From assembly GCF_029537375.1 (NCBI RefSeq), contig NZ_CP120679.1, positions 1,662,001 through 1,726,000 of the forward strand: a stretch of DNA of 64,000 nucleotides, given 5' to 3'. The position numbers and the translations under genes were made by a program. Shown in pieces: positions 48,404 through 57,942 of the stretch. Under the pieces are notes generated by a model that was given only the letters and a program-made list of their open reading frames with translations, searched no databases and was not told the DNA's origin. The first letter of the stretch is position 1; each line of letters opens with the position of its first letter. Origin of the DNA: Bacillus sp. HSf4. Lineage in GTDB: Bacteria; Bacillota; Bacilli; Bacillales; Bacillaceae.

Positions 48404-49540
48404 ATGTTAGAGTTTGAAACAAATATAGACGGCTTAGCATCGATTAAAGTAATTGGAGTAGGTGGCGGCGGCAACAACGCTGTCAATCGGATGATTGAAA
48501 ATGACGTTCAGGGAGTTGAGTTTATCGCAGTCAACACGGATGCTCAGGCTCTTAATCTATCAAAAGCGGAAACGAAAATGCAGATCGGTGCGAAGCTGAC
48601 GCGCGGACTTGGCGCCGGTGCCAATCCGGAAGTCGGGAAAAAAGCGGCTGAAGAAAGCAAAGAACAGATTGAAGAAGCCTTAAAAGGCGCTGACATGGTG
48701 TTCGTTACCGCTGGAATGGGCGGCGGAACAGGTACGGGAGCGGCTCCCGTCATCGCACAGGTCGCGAAGGATTTGGGCGCATTGACTGTCGGCGTTGTGA
48801 CAAGGCCGTTTACATTTGAGGGAAGAAAAAGACAGCTTCAGGCAGCCGGCGGCATTTCAGCCATGAAGGAAGCCGTCGACACCCTGATCGTCATTCCGAA
48901 TGACCGTCTTCTTGAAATTGTTGACAAAAACACACCGATGCTTGAAGCGTTCCGTGAAGCGGATAACGTTCTCCGTCAGGGTGTTCAGGGGATTTCAGAC
49001 CTGATTGCGACACCGGGGCTGATCAACCTTGACTTCGCCGATGTGAAAACGATCATGTCCAATAAAGGCTCAGCATTGATGGGAATCGGTGTGGCAACAG
49101 GTGAAAACCGCGCTGCCGAAGCCGCGAAAAAAGCTGTTTCCAGCCCGCTGCTTGAAACGGCGATTGACGGTGCACAAGGCGTTCTCATGAACATTACAGG
49201 CGGCACGAACCTGAGCCTGTATGAAGTCCAGGAAGCCGCGGACATCGTAGCTGCAGCATCTGACCAAGACGTCAACATGATTTTCGGATCTGTCATCAAT
49301 GAAAATTTAAAAGACGAAATCGTCGTAACCGTGATTGCGACCGGCTTCATCGAACAGGAGCACGATGCTTCAAAACCGCAAAGACCTTTGAATCAGGGGT
49401 TAAAACAGCATCATCAGCAAGCTCCGAAACGGGAGATGAAACAGCGTGAGGAGCCAAGCATGCCGCACCGCAGTCCTTCACAGCCTGCCGAGGACACGCT
49501 TGACATCCCGACGTTCTTGAGAAACCGGAATAAGCGCTAA
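48404..49540 (+). CDS. ftsZ: cell division GTPase FtsZ
   Basis: 378 aa tubulin homolog forming the Z ring. G-box [13 protein letters not shown] (about 104), NTDAQAL, T7 loop [11 protein letters not shown], a variable Gln/Pro-rich linker (about 325-360), and a C-terminal peptide [12 protein letters not shown] that binds FtsA, SepF (encoded at 62816) and others. ATG with AGGAGG. Confidence 0.98.
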   Translation: MLEFETNIDGLASIKVIGVGGGGNNAVNRMIENDVQGVEFIAVNTDAQALNLSKAETKMQIGAKLTRGLGAGANPEVGKKAAEESKEQIEEALKGADMVFVTAGMGGGTGTGAAPVIAQVAKDLGALTVGVVTRPFTFEGRKRQLQAAGGISAMKEAVDTLIVIPNDRLLEIVDKNTPMLEAFREADNVLRQGVQGISDLIATPGLINLDFADVKTIMSNKGSALMGIGVATGENRAAEAAKKAVSSPLLETAIDGAQGVLMNITGGTNLSLYEVQEAADIVAAASDQDVNMIFGSVINENLKDEIVVTVIATGFIEQEHDASKPQRPLNQGLKQHHQQAPKREMKQREEPSMPHRSPSQPAEDTLDIPTFLRNRNKR

Positions 49541-49551
49541 TTTATCAATGG

Positions 49552-49586
49552 AAAAGCTGCTGACTAACAAGTCGGCAGCTTTTTTT
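49552..49586 (+). terminator. ftsZ terminator
   Basis: GCTGC-T-GAC pairs with GTC-G-GCAGC, flanked by A4 and T7. Confidence 0.9.
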
Positions 49587-49905
49587 ACATTGCCCTAAAA
49601 AATCCGCTGCCTCCTGCAAAAGAATCAATTCTCAAATCTTTCAGGCATCTGAACCGAAAGGCTTGCACAAAAACTCTCTCTTTCCTCCCGGTTGAGCCGG
49701 CTTTCTTTTTGGTCTGAGATCCGCACGAACTACACATGAAAACAGCTGATCCATCAAAAGAACGAATTTACAAAACAATACAGAAAGAATGACAAAAAAC
49801 GACAAAATCTATAGGTTTTTTCTTTTACAGTATAAATATCTTCTTTTTCCAGACAAAAAAATGCAAGAAGCGTCACAGAACGGCTTCATGTGAGGAGGAT
49901 GTCAT
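49587..49905 (+). promoter_or_regulatory. gap before the first protease gene
   Basis: About 320 bp with no gene I can support. The last 110 bases are AT-rich and hold the promoter area. GACAAAAAACGACAAAA at 49791-49807 closely resembles the sequence before the second protease gene (51482-51499), so the two upstream regions look duplicated along with the genes. Exact -35/-10 not assigned. Confidence 0.4.
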
Positions 49906-51417
49906 TTGAAGAAAAAGCCATTATTCCGTACAGTCATATGTGCAGCACTCATCGGCTCGCTGCTCACTCCGGGGGCTGTCCATGCAGAATCCGGAACAAA
50001 AGCAAAGGCTGACACGCAAAACAAAATAGCGGCTGCTCTTTACAAAAGCTTTGCAAAAGAAGACAAAGTCACCTTTTTAATTAAAATGAAAGATCAAGCC
50101 AATCCTCAGCAAACAGCGGAAGCCGCTGAGAAAAGGGCAAAGCTGAGCGTCATGACGGTCAAAAGGGTCAAAGAGCTCAAGCGTTCAGCCGTTTTGACCT
50201 CATTGCGGACAAAGGCCGAGCGAACACAAAAGAATCTGAAAGCCTTTTTGGAAAAAGAAGAGAAGAAAGGCCATGCGAAACAATTGGAATCATTTTATAT
50301 CGTCAATGGGATGGCCGTAACGGCCACTAAAGATGTCATGGAAAAAGCAGCGTCCTATCCAGAGGTGGAAAAAGTGCTGCCGAACGAAAAGATCAAGCTG
50401 AGTGAAACGGAAAAAGCGACAATTGATTCAACAAAATCAAGTGCTGCTCATCCCGCATCCAACATTCGCCAAGTACATGCGCCGGATGTCTGGAAAAAAC
50501 ATTATAAAGGCAAAGGAGCTGTCGTGGCATCAATTGACACCGGTGTTGAGTGGGATCACCCGGCGCTGAAAACGAAGTACCGCGGATATAACCCTGACAA
50601 GCCAAACAGTCCCAACAATCAATATAACTGGTTTGATGCCACAAGCAAGAGCAAGAAAACGCCTTACGATGACCTGGGCCACGGCACACACGTCACAGGC
50701 ACGATGGTCGGCTCTGAAGCGGGCGGCAAAAACGAGATCGGTGTCGCTCCTACAGCAAAATGGATCGCCGTTAAAGCTTTTTCAGAGGACGGCGGTAGTG
50801 AAAAGGACCTTTTGGCCGCGGGGGAATGGATATTGGCGCCGACAGATGCGAAAGGAAAAGCCCACCCTGAAAAGGCTCCTGATGTCGTCAACAATTCCTG
50901 GGCGGGTGAACGAGGTCTTAATGAATGGTATCGCGATATGGTCAAGGCATGGCGTGCTGCAGACATCTTTCCTTCGTTTGCGGCGGGAAATGTAAGTGAA
51001 TTTGAACCCGGCGGACCGGGCTCTGTTGAGAATCCTTCCAATTATCCGGAGTCATTCGCGATCGGTGCGGTTGACAGCGAGAATTCACTGGCTGACTTTT
51101 CACTGCAAGGTCCTTCACCATATGATGAAATCAAGCCTGATCTTTCGGCTCCAGGTGTCAGCATCCGCTCCGCTTATCCGGGACACAGATATGCAATAAT
51201 GGACGGCACATCAATGGCGACCCCGCATATTTCCGGCATCGTTGCTTTGATGAGAGAAGTGAATCCAAATATCTCAGTCGATGAAATCGAACGCATTCTG
51301 CTGAAGACGGCGACCCCTCTGTCCGACAAAACGTTCACAAAATCGCCGAACAACGGTTATGGATACGGCCTTGTCAATGCTTTAAAAGCGTTCAATGAAG
51401 CGAAAAAATCAAAATAA
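49906..51417 (+). CDS. short bacillopeptidase F-like subtilase
   Basis: 503 aa secreted serine protease, TTG start with GAGGAGG. Signal peptide with VHA cleavage (about 27), inhibitor-type propeptide (about 35-165, KVTFLIKMKDQ and FYIVNGMAVTAT), and an S8 catalytic domain with Asp211 (ASIDTGVEWDHP), His259 (GHGTHVTG), Asn330 and Ser436 (GTSMATPH). It is a clear paralog of the next gene but ends right after the protease domain and lacks the ~900-residue C-terminal extension. It has its own terminator. B. subtilis has only one bpr here as I recall. Expected to be active; substrate unknown. Confidence 0.9.
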   Translation: MKKKPLFRTVICAALIGSLLTPGAVHAESGTKAKADTQNKIAAALYKSFAKEDKVTFLIKMKDQANPQQTAEAAEKRAKLSVMTVKRVKELKRSAVLTSLRTKAERTQKNLKAFLEKEEKKGHAKQLESFYIVNGMAVTATKDVMEKAASYPEVEKVLPNEKIKLSETEKATIDSTKSSAAHPASNIRQVHAPDVWKKHYKGKGAVVASIDTGVEWDHPALKTKYRGYNPDKPNSPNNQYNWFDATSKSKKTPYDDLGHGTHVTGTMVGSEAGGKNEIGVAPTAKWIAVKAFSEDGGSEKDLLAAGEWILAPTDAKGKAHPEKAPDVVNNSWAGERGLNEWYRDMVKAWRAADIFPSFAAGNVSEFEPGGPGSVENPSNYPESFAIGAVDSENSLADFSLQGPSPYDEIKPDLSAPGVSIRSAYPGHRYAIMDGTSMATPHISGIVALMREVNPNISVDEIERILLKTATPLSDKTFTKSPNNGYGYGLVNALKAFNEAKKSK

Positions 51418-51422
51418 ACAAG

Positions 51423-51459
51423 AAAAAAGGCAAAACCGATAAAGGTTTTGCCTTTTTTT
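51423..51459 (+). terminator. terminator between the two protease genes
   Basis: AAAAAAGGCAAAACC pairs perfectly with GGTTTTGCCTTTTTT, six-base loop. Confidence 0.93.
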
Positions 51460-51490
51460 AACTGATTTTAAACATTTTCTTGACAAATAA

Positions 51491-51519
51491 CGACAAAAAT
51501 CTCAACCAATTTTTACTAT
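51491..51519 (+). promoter_or_regulatory. candidate promoter of bpr
   Basis: CGACAA (51491-51496), 17-bp spacer, TACTAT (51514-51519); TTGACA at 51480-51485 is an alternative -35 with poor spacing. Weak hexamers fit an activator-dependent protease gene. Confidence 0.35.
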
Positions 51520-51609
51520 ATTTAAAAGACAACTAGAGTCAGACAAGATTTAGAGACGAAAGGGGGACGGATGAAAAGAAGCCATTTCAAGAAAAAAGGG
51601 GGAATTGAT

Positions 51610-54600
51610 TTGAAAAGCAAGCTGAAAAGAAAGGCGTTCAGTACACTTTTAAGCGGACTATTAATCGGTTCGATGTTCATGCCCGCTTCTTCCGGACTGG
51701 CACAAAAGCCCGCGCTCACGTCTGTGAAAGAACAAGTGAAACAGCAGGTTTCCGCCAAGGGGAAAATCTCGAAAACGCTTGTCAAACGCTTCAAAAAAGA
51801 AGATAAAGTCACCTTTTTGATTAAATTGAAAGATCAGGTTGATACGCAAAAGGTAGCAAAACAAGCGGAAAAAAAGGCGAAAGCGAAATCGCTCAGCTCC
51901 GCCAAGACCGAGTATCAAAAGCGTTCGGCTGTTGTATCGTCATTAAGAATCAAAGCCGATGAAACGCAAAGCCAGCTGAAAACCTATTTGAGAAAGCAAG
52001 CGAAGAAGGGAAATGCCGAAGACATCCGCTCATTTTACATCGTAAACGGCATGGCCGTCCATGCGACAAAAGATGTCATGGAACAGGTTGCGGCTTTTCC
52101 GGAGGTTGAAAAAGTGCTTCCGAATGAAAAAAGGCAGCTGATTAAACCGGCTAAACAATCGGGCAAGCACACCTCTCTCAAGGCTCAAAACGGTGTGGAA
52201 TGGAACATTGACCAGATCGAGGCCCCGAAAGCGTGGGATCTGGGATACGACGGAACCGGGACCGTTGTGGCATCGATTGATTCCGGCGTACAGTGGGATC
52301 ACCCGGCTTTAAAAGAAAAATACCGCGGATATGATCCTGAAGATCCGGACAACCCCGATCATGAAATGAACTGGTTTGACGCTGTATCCGGCGAATCCGC
52401 GCCATATGATGACTTAGAGCATGGGACACATGTGACAGGCACGATGGTCGGCTCGGAGCCTGACGGTCAAAACCAAATCGGTGTGGCCCCGGGTGCGAAG
52501 TGGATCGCAGTTAAAGCGTTTTCTGAAGACGGCGGAACAGATCAAGATCTTCTCGCTGCGGGAGAATGGATATTGGCACCGAAAGATAAGGACGGAAATC
52601 CTCACCCTGAAATGGCACCAGATGTTGTCAACAATTCCTGGTCAGGTGGTGCGGGTCTTGATGAGTGGTACAGGGACATGGTGAAGGCCTGGCGCGCTGC
52701 CGATATCTTTCCGGAATTTTCGGCGGGCAATGTTGATTTCACTAACCCGGGGGGACCAGGTTCAATCGCCAATCCGGCAAATTACCCGGAAGCATTTGCA
52801 ACCGGTGCGACCGATATCAATCAACAATTGGCAGATTTTTCGCTTCAAGGCCCGTCTCCTTATGATGAGACAAAGCCTGAAATCTCTGCGCCCGGTGTCA
52901 ACATTCGCTCGTCTGTGCCGGGAAGCGGGTATCAGGACGGCTGGGACGGCACTTCCATGGCGGGACCGCATGTCTCAGCGGTTGCGGCTCTGATCAAGCA
53001 AGCGGATGCCTCGCTTTCTGTCGACGAGATCGAAAAGATTTTAACCGATACGGCCATACCGCTTACAGACAGCACCTTTTCCGAATCACCAAATAACGGT
53101 TACGGCCACGGGCTCGTCAATGCGTTTGATGCTGTTGCAGCCGTCAGCGGCGGATTGGGCAAAGCAGAAGGACGGGTCGGCAAAGAAGGAGAAGATCAAA
53201 CACCGCCGGTTTTAAAAGATGAAGAAAAAACAGATGTGTTTGCAGGCACTAACATTCCGTTCACAGCTGAAGCAGAAGACGACATCAGCGTTGTATCCGT
53301 CAAGCTGAAGTATAAAACGGATGATGGCGATTGGCAGACGATCACGGCCAAGCTGACCGGGGGCGACTACAAAAAAGGAACATATGAAGCGGTCATTCCG
53401 ACTTTAGACGGCAAAGTCCTTTTTTATCAGTGGATTGTGACAGACTACGGCGGCAACACCACGGAATCCAAAGTGTATGAAGTGCCGATTTCCCCTGCCG
53501 TCACCACAGGCTACAAGCAAGATTTCGAAACTCATGCCAGCGGCTGGACAAGCTCTGGTACAAAAAATTCATGGCAGCAGGGAACACCACAGTCAGGGCC
53601 GCAATCTGCCGCATCAGGTAAACAGGTTTACGGCACGAATTTGACAGGGCCATACGAGGAGTCGGCCAACATGAATCTTCTGATGCCGACAGTACAGGTT
53701 CCAAAAGACGAAAAGCTTTTCTTGAAGTTCAAATATTGGCATGACATTGAGGAAGATTTTGACTATGGTTTTGTCTATATCCAGCCTGAAGGGAAAAGCG
53801 ATTGGGTGCAGGCCGCCCAATACACCGGCACGACTTCAGAGTGGATGGATGGTGAAATTGATTTATCGGCATATGAAGGACAAAAGATTAAGATCATGTT
53901 TAACCTTCAATCCGACGACAGCATAGGAGGAGACGGGCTTTATATCGACGATGTGGAGCTTGTGAAGCAGTCCGAGAGCGCGGCCAAGAAAAAGCATTTC
54001 AGTGTTGAAAAACGCAAGGGAAAAATGAAAGCCAAACATACAAAAAAACAAATGATCGACCCTAAAAAAGCGAAACCGGCAAATGCTGCACAAGCAAACA
54101 GAGAGCGCGGCAAGGCATCCCCGGCCGTTCTGCCGCTCAGGGCGCAGGTGAGCGTTCTTGAAACAGGAAAATCGACTTATTCAAGCGCGGCAACGGGGGC
54201 ATACAGCTTGTCCCATTTACCGGGAACCTACACGATGAAAGCCGAAGCCTACGGTTATGAATCAAGCGCGCAAAGTGTCACCATCGAAGCAGACAAAACA
54301 ACGTCCGCCGACTTTGTTTTGAAAGAATTGAAAAAAGGCACGCTTTCGGGAACCGTCAAAAATAAAAAAACCGGAGAGCCTGTACGGAATGCGAAGCTCT
54401 ATTTGTTTGAAGATGCTGCCGTAGAGCCTGTCAAAACAGATGAAAACGGCCGCTATTCGATTACAGCCTATGAAAATTCGTACACCGTAAAGGTCGCAGC
54501 CAGCGGGTATTACAGCAGTGAATTTACGGTTGATTTAAAAGGCGATGTCTCAAAGGATATTGAACTTGAACCTTTCATCGGCTATCCGGGTGAAATCGGC

Positions 54601-55917
54601 TATGATGACGGAACCGGTGAAAACGCATGGGCGTTTTATGAAGCGGGCAACGGGCTGGCTGTGAAAATGTCGCTGGAAAACGGCCAGGAAAAGGCGATGC
54701 TGAACGGCGGATTATTCAAGTTCTGGGATGAGGATTTTCCTGATCCGGGCGGCACCGATTTTGAAGTTGAAGTCTATGACGCCTCGGGAGACAAAGGGGC
54801 TCCAGGCAAAAAAATCGCCGGTCCGTTCAAAGGGGAAGCCCTCCGCAACGGTGAATGGACGAAGATTGATCTCGGCGATGAAGGCATCATGGTCGGAAAA
54901 GATTTTTATCTTGTATACGTCCAAACGAGTGATATGGACCACTCCCCGGCTCTTGCGGCCGATGAGGACGGAGAATATGCCGGACGCAGCTGGCAGTATA
55001 CGGACGGCTCCTGGTCAAAAACGCCTTCAGACCAAGGAAACTTCATGATCCGCGCCTTGGTCGACTACGAAGTGTCAACACCTGTGATTACATCGCCAAA
55101 AGACGGACTCATCACCAACCAAGAGAAAACGGTCATCGAAGGGACGGCTTCTCCGACAACAACCGTCCATCTTTTTAACGGCGGGGAAGAAATCGGCACC
55201 GTCAAAACCGGAAAGGACGGCACATTTTCAAAAGAAATTCAATTAAATAAAGGGGAAAATGTCATCACCGCTAAAGCATCCACAGATTCAGGGACAACGG
55301 ATGTTTCTGATCCGGTCCGAATTGTCCTTGATCAGGAAAAGCCGAAGCTTTCCATTGATACGCCGGAAGACGGTTCAAAGCTTAATAAAGAGACTGTCAC
55401 AGTCAAAGGCACGGTCTCAGACGACCACTTGAAATCGGTGAAAGTGAACGGAAAAAAAGCAGCCGTTGACAATGGTGAATATTCGGCCCGGATTATGCTT
55501 GATAACGGAAAAAACGAAATCAAAGTGACAGCGGCTGACGAGGCCGGCAATAAACGGACGAAAAAAGTCACGGTTGATGTCAATTTTGAAGCGCCGCAAA
55601 TCTCCGGCCTCAAACCGGCTGAGGATCTGGAGCTCAAAACAGGGGAAACCGTGAAAATCGAGTTTGAAAGCGACGCTGATTTGGATGCCGTCTTTGTCAT
55701 CAGAATGCCTTTGACCAATTTTAAAACGGCTTCGCAAAACGTGACAGAACTGCCGATCAGAGAAGTGTCAAAAGGTAAATATGAAGGGTATTGGACCGCG
55801 ACTTCCACCGCGAAAGCGAAAGGAGCGGAAATCGAGGTGATCGTCCGCGATGATTACGGCAATGAAACAAGAAAAACGGCGAAAGGCAAATTGTTTATCA
55901 ATGAAAAATTGAAATAA
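51610..55917 (+). CDS. bpr: bacillopeptidase F
   Basis: 1435 aa from TTG 51610 (AAGGGGG 7 bases before), close to the 1433 of B. subtilis Bpr; ATG 51571 would add 13 residues ahead of the signal peptide and has a cramped site. Order: signal peptide, inhibitor-like propeptide (about 45-180), S8 domain with Asp224, His271, Ser449 (GTSMAGPH), MAM/immune-inhibitor-A-like jelly roll (about 630-790), Lys-rich linker (about 790-850), two carboxypeptidase-regulatory-like repeats (about 855-1000), a beta domain, and Ig-like bacterial repeats (about 1160-1330). Secreted and known to be processed C-terminally. Probably under the DegU-type post-exponential protease control known in B. subtilis. Confidence 0.95.
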   Translation: MKSKLKRKAFSTLLSGLLIGSMFMPASSGLAQKPALTSVKEQVKQQVSAKGKISKTLVKRFKKEDKVTFLIKLKDQVDTQKVAKQAEKKAKAKSLSSAKTEYQKRSAVVSSLRIKADETQSQLKTYLRKQAKKGNAEDIRSFYIVNGMAVHATKDVMEQVAAFPEVEKVLPNEKRQLIKPAKQSGKHTSLKAQNGVEWNIDQIEAPKAWDLGYDGTGTVVASIDSGVQWDHPALKEKYRGYDPEDPDNPDHEMNWFDAVSGESAPYDDLEHGTHVTGTMVGSEPDGQNQIGVAPGAKWIAVKAFSEDGGTDQDLLAAGEWILAPKDKDGNPHPEMAPDVVNNSWSGGAGLDEWYRDMVKAWRAADIFPEFSAGNVDFTNPGGPGSIANPANYPEAFATGATDINQQLADFSLQGPSPYDETKPEISAPGVNIRSSVPGSGYQDGWDGTSMAGPHVSAVAALIKQADASLSVDEIEKILTDTAIPLTDSTFSESPNNGYGHGLVNAFDAVAAVSGGLGKAEGRVGKEGEDQTPPVLKDEEKTDVFAGTNIPFTAEAEDDISVVSVKLKYKTDDGDWQTITAKLTGGDYKKGTYEAVIPTLDGKVLFYQWIVTDYGGNTTESKVYEVPISPAVTTGYKQDFETHASGWTSSGTKNSWQQGTPQSGPQSAASGKQVYGTNLTGPYEESANMNLLMPTVQVPKDEKLFLKFKYWHDIEEDFDYGFVYIQPEGKSDWVQAAQYTGTTSEWMDGEIDLSAYEGQKIKIMFNLQSDDSIGGDGLYIDDVELVKQSESAAKKKHFSVEKRKGKMKAKHTKKQMIDPKKAKPANAAQANRERGKASPAVLPLRAQVSVLETGKSTYSSAATGAYSLSHLPGTYTMKAEAYGYESSAQSVTIEADKTTSADFVLKELKKGTLSGTVKNKKTGEPVRNAKLYLFEDAAVEPVKTDENGRYSITAYENSYTVKVAASGYYSSEFTVDLKGDVSKDIELEPFIGYPGEIGYDDGTGENAWAFYEAGNGLAVKMSLENGQEKAMLNGGLFKFWDEDFPDPGGTDFEVEVYDASGDKGAPGKKIAGPFKGEALRNGEWTKIDLGDEGIMVGKDFYLVYVQTSDMDHSPALAADEDGEYAGRSWQYTDGSWSKTPSDQGNFMIRALVDYEVSTPVITSPKDGLITNQEKTVIEGTASPTTTVHLFNGGEEIGTVKTGKDGTFSKEIQLNKGENVITAKASTDSGTTDVSDPVRIVLDQEKPKLSIDTPEDGSKLNKETVTVKGTVSDDHLKSVKVNGKKAAVDNGEYSARIMLDNGKNEIKVTAADEAGNKRTKKVTVDVNFEAPQISGLKPAEDLELKTGETVKIEFESDADLDAVFVIRMPLTNFKTASQNVTELPIREVSKGKYEGYWTATSTAKAKGAEIEVIVRDDYGNETRKTAKGKLFINEKLK

Positions 55918-55923
55918 AGGTAC

Positions 55924-55956
55924 AAAGCGCTGTCTCTTAGAGGCAGCGTTTTTTTC
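55924..55956 (+). terminator. bpr terminator
   Basis: GCGCTG-T-CTC pairs with GAG-G-CAGCG(T), three-base loop, T7 tract. Confidence 0.9.
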
Positions 55957-55964
55957 GTCAGACC

Positions 55965-56052
55965 ATCGACAAATTCAGTATGAATCTCTCAAAAAATGTG
56001 CCCTTTGACAAACATTAATTGACAGACTTTACCTTTGGGCTTGATTTATACT
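55965..56052 (+). promoter_or_regulatory. Spo0A-controlled spoIIG promoter with 22-bp spacer
   Basis: TTGACA (56019-56024) and TATACT (56047-56052) are 22 bp apart, the unusual spacing described for the B. subtilis spoIIG promoter, which needs Spo0A~P. Spo0A-box-like sites in the reverse orientation are ATCGACA (55965-55971), TTTGACA (56004-56010) and ATTGACA (56018-56024), each one or two bases off TTCGACA. Confidence 0.8.
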
Positions 56053-56093
56053 TAGGGAAACAAACAGTCGGGCGTTAAAAATGGGGGACGGAT

Positions 56094-57023
56094 GTGGAAA
56101 TCTATTTAGATGTGATTTGGCTTTTAAATTTTTGCTTTGATTTGCTGCTTTTAATGATGACCGCATTCATTTTAAAGCGAAGGGTAAAAAAACGGCGGTT
56201 TTTCCTGGGCGCATTGGTTGCCTCAAGCATCGTCCTGCTGATGTTTACCCCTTTATCGCCATATGTTCTTCATCCGGCAGGCAAGCTCTCTTTTTCCGTT
56301 GTGATTATTCTTGTCACTTTTGGTTTTAAACGGTTTCGATTTTTTTTGCAAAATTTGTTTTCTTTTTATTTTGCCACTTTTTTAATGGGGGGAGGGATTA
56401 TCGGCGCGCATTCTTTGCTGGAAACGGATTCGATTATGAAACACGGAGTCTTTATGACAAATTGGTCGGGCTTCGGTGACCCCGTCAGCTGGCTGTTTGT
56501 CGGCGCGGGATTTCCCGCCGTCTGGCTGTTTTCAAAAAAACGCTTTGAGGACGTCGAGGCGAAAAAGATTCAATACGAGGAGCGGGTTCAGCTTCAAGTG
56601 GATGTGGAAGATCAGACGCTCCGGTTTAATGGATTGATCGATTCGGGAAACCAGCTGTATGATCCCATTTCAAAAATGCCTGTCATGATCGTCAATATGG
56701 AAAAGCTGAAAAGCGTGCTGGGTGAAGAAGCGAGCGCGGTCATCATGGAAAAAAGCCCTCTTGATGCCGTCGGCCTTCTTGATGATGCACTGCCGTATAT
56801 CGGACGAATCCGTCTGATTCCGTACAGAGGCGTCGGCCATCAGCATCAGTTTTTGCTGTGCCTGAAGCCCGATCATGTGCTGATTTTTACGAAAGATGAG
56901 GCAATTGAAGCGCCGAAATGCCTGATTGGCCTCAGCACATCGCCATTGTCAGCGGACGGCGAATTTGATGCGATCGTTCATCCGAAAATGCTGTCGGGAA
57001 ACCCGATCAAACACGTTTCTTAA
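56094..57023 (+). CDS. spoIIGA: SpoIIGA, pro-sigma-E processing protease
   Basis: 309 aa, GTG start with GGGGGAC. Five membrane segments in the first 150 residues, then an aspartic-protease-like cytosolic domain with GLIDSGNQLYDP (catalytic Asp near 183). In the mother cell, after the SpoIIR signal from the forespore, it cleaves the propeptide from SigE, encoded 61 bases downstream in the same operon. Confidence 0.94.
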   Translation: MEIYLDVIWLLNFCFDLLLLMMTAFILKRRVKKRRFFLGALVASSIVLLMFTPLSPYVLHPAGKLSFSVVIILVTFGFKRFRFFLQNLFSFYFATFLMGGGIIGAHSLLETDSIMKHGVFMTNWSGFGDPVSWLFVGAGFPAVWLFSKKRFEDVEAKKIQYEERVQLQVDVEDQTLRFNGLIDSGNQLYDPISKMPVMIVNMEKLKSVLGEEASAVIMEKSPLDAVGLLDDALPYIGRIRLIPYRGVGHQHQFLLCLKPDHVLIFTKDEAIEAPKCLIGLSTSPLSADGEFDAIVHPKMLSGNPIKHVS

Positions 57024-57083
57024 ACTTGGTGAGCTGTTACATTATCATACTCCGGAAAATGTTTATTTAGAAGGGGGAGGAAG

Positions 57084-57803
57084 ATGAAAAAACTAAAATT
57101 AAGGCTGACTTATCTCTGGTACAAACTTTTGCTGAAATTAGGTTTAAAAAGCGATGAAATTTATTATATTGGCGGAAGTGAGGCGTTGCCGCCGCCATTA
57201 TCGAAAGATGAAGAACAGGTGCTTCTCCACAAGCTTCCTGACGGCGATCAGGCTGCGCGGGCCATCTTGATTGAACGCAATTTGAGACTTGTTGTATACA
57301 TCGCCAGAAAATTTGAAAACACCGGCATCAACATCGAGGATTTGATCAGCATCGGGACGATCGGCCTCATTAAAGCGGTGAACACCTTTAATCCGGAGAA
57401 AAAAATCAAGCTGGCTACATACGCTTCCAGATGTATTGAAAATGAGATTTTAATGTATTTAAGACGGAACAATAAAATCCGCTCGGAAGTATCGTTTGAC
57501 GAGCCTTTAAACATCGACTGGGATGGGAATGAGCTGCTCTTGTCAGATGTGCTCGGAACGGAAAATGACATCATCACGAAAGATATTGAAGCAAATGTCG
57601 ATAAGAAATTGCTGAAAAAAGCGCTGGAGCAGCTGAATGACAGAGAAAAACAAATCATGGAGCTCCGCTTCGGCCTGGTCGGGGGAGAAGAAAAAACACA
57701 GAAAGATGTTGCCGATATGCTCGGAATATCGCAGTCCTATATTTCACGGCTTGAAAAAAGAATCATCAAAAGGCTCAGAAAAGAATTCAACAAAATGGTT
57801 TAA
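57084..57803 (+). CDS. sigE: RNA polymerase sigma-E (pro-form)
   Basis: 239 aa, the same length as B. subtilis SigE. The first 27 residues are the basic amphipathic pro-sequence ([20 protein letters not shown]) removed by SpoIIGA near the EIYYIGG segment. Then regions 2 ([37 protein letters not shown]) and 4 (helix-turn-helix [20 protein letters not shown]). Directs early mother-cell transcription; targets in this window probably include spoVD and ylbJ. Strong GGGGGAGG ribosome site. Confidence 0.97.
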   Translation: MKKLKLRLTYLWYKLLLKLGLKSDEIYYIGGSEALPPPLSKDEEQVLLHKLPDGDQAARAILIERNLRLVVYIARKFENTGINIEDLISIGTIGLIKAVNTFNPEKKIKLATYASRCIENEILMYLRRNNKIRSEVSFDEPLNIDWDGNELLLSDVLGTENDIITKDIEANVDKKLLKKALEQLNDREKQIMELRFGLVGGEEKTQKDVADMLGISQSYISRLEKRIIKRLRKEFNKMV

Positions 57804-57877
57804 TTTTTTTATGAAATTTGAAGCGTTGACTGACAAGGGTTTTCGCCTCGAACTTCTTATTTTTGGAAATTAGCGAT

Positions 57878-57906
57878 GCATATTTTTCCCACCCAAGGAG
57901 ATACTG
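57878..57906 (+). promoter_or_regulatory. sigma-F/G-type promoter of sigG
   Basis: GCATA (57878-57882), 14-bp spacer, GGAGATACTG (57897-57906), both matching the sigma-F consensus. Fits known forespore transcription of sigG and autoregulation. Confidence 0.75.
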
Positions 57907-57921
57907 AACTTTGTACAGCAG

Positions 57922-57934
57922 CTCCTGTAGGGAG
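57922..57934 (+). promoter_or_regulatory. hairpin over the sigG ribosome binding site
   Basis: CTCC (57922-57925) can pair with GGAG (57931-57934), which is the Shine-Dalgarno core of sigG. An alternative stem TACAG/CTGTA overlaps it. A translation-dampening hairpin in the sigG leader is reported in B. subtilis. Confidence 0.5.
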
Positions 57935-57942
57935 GGAAAAAA

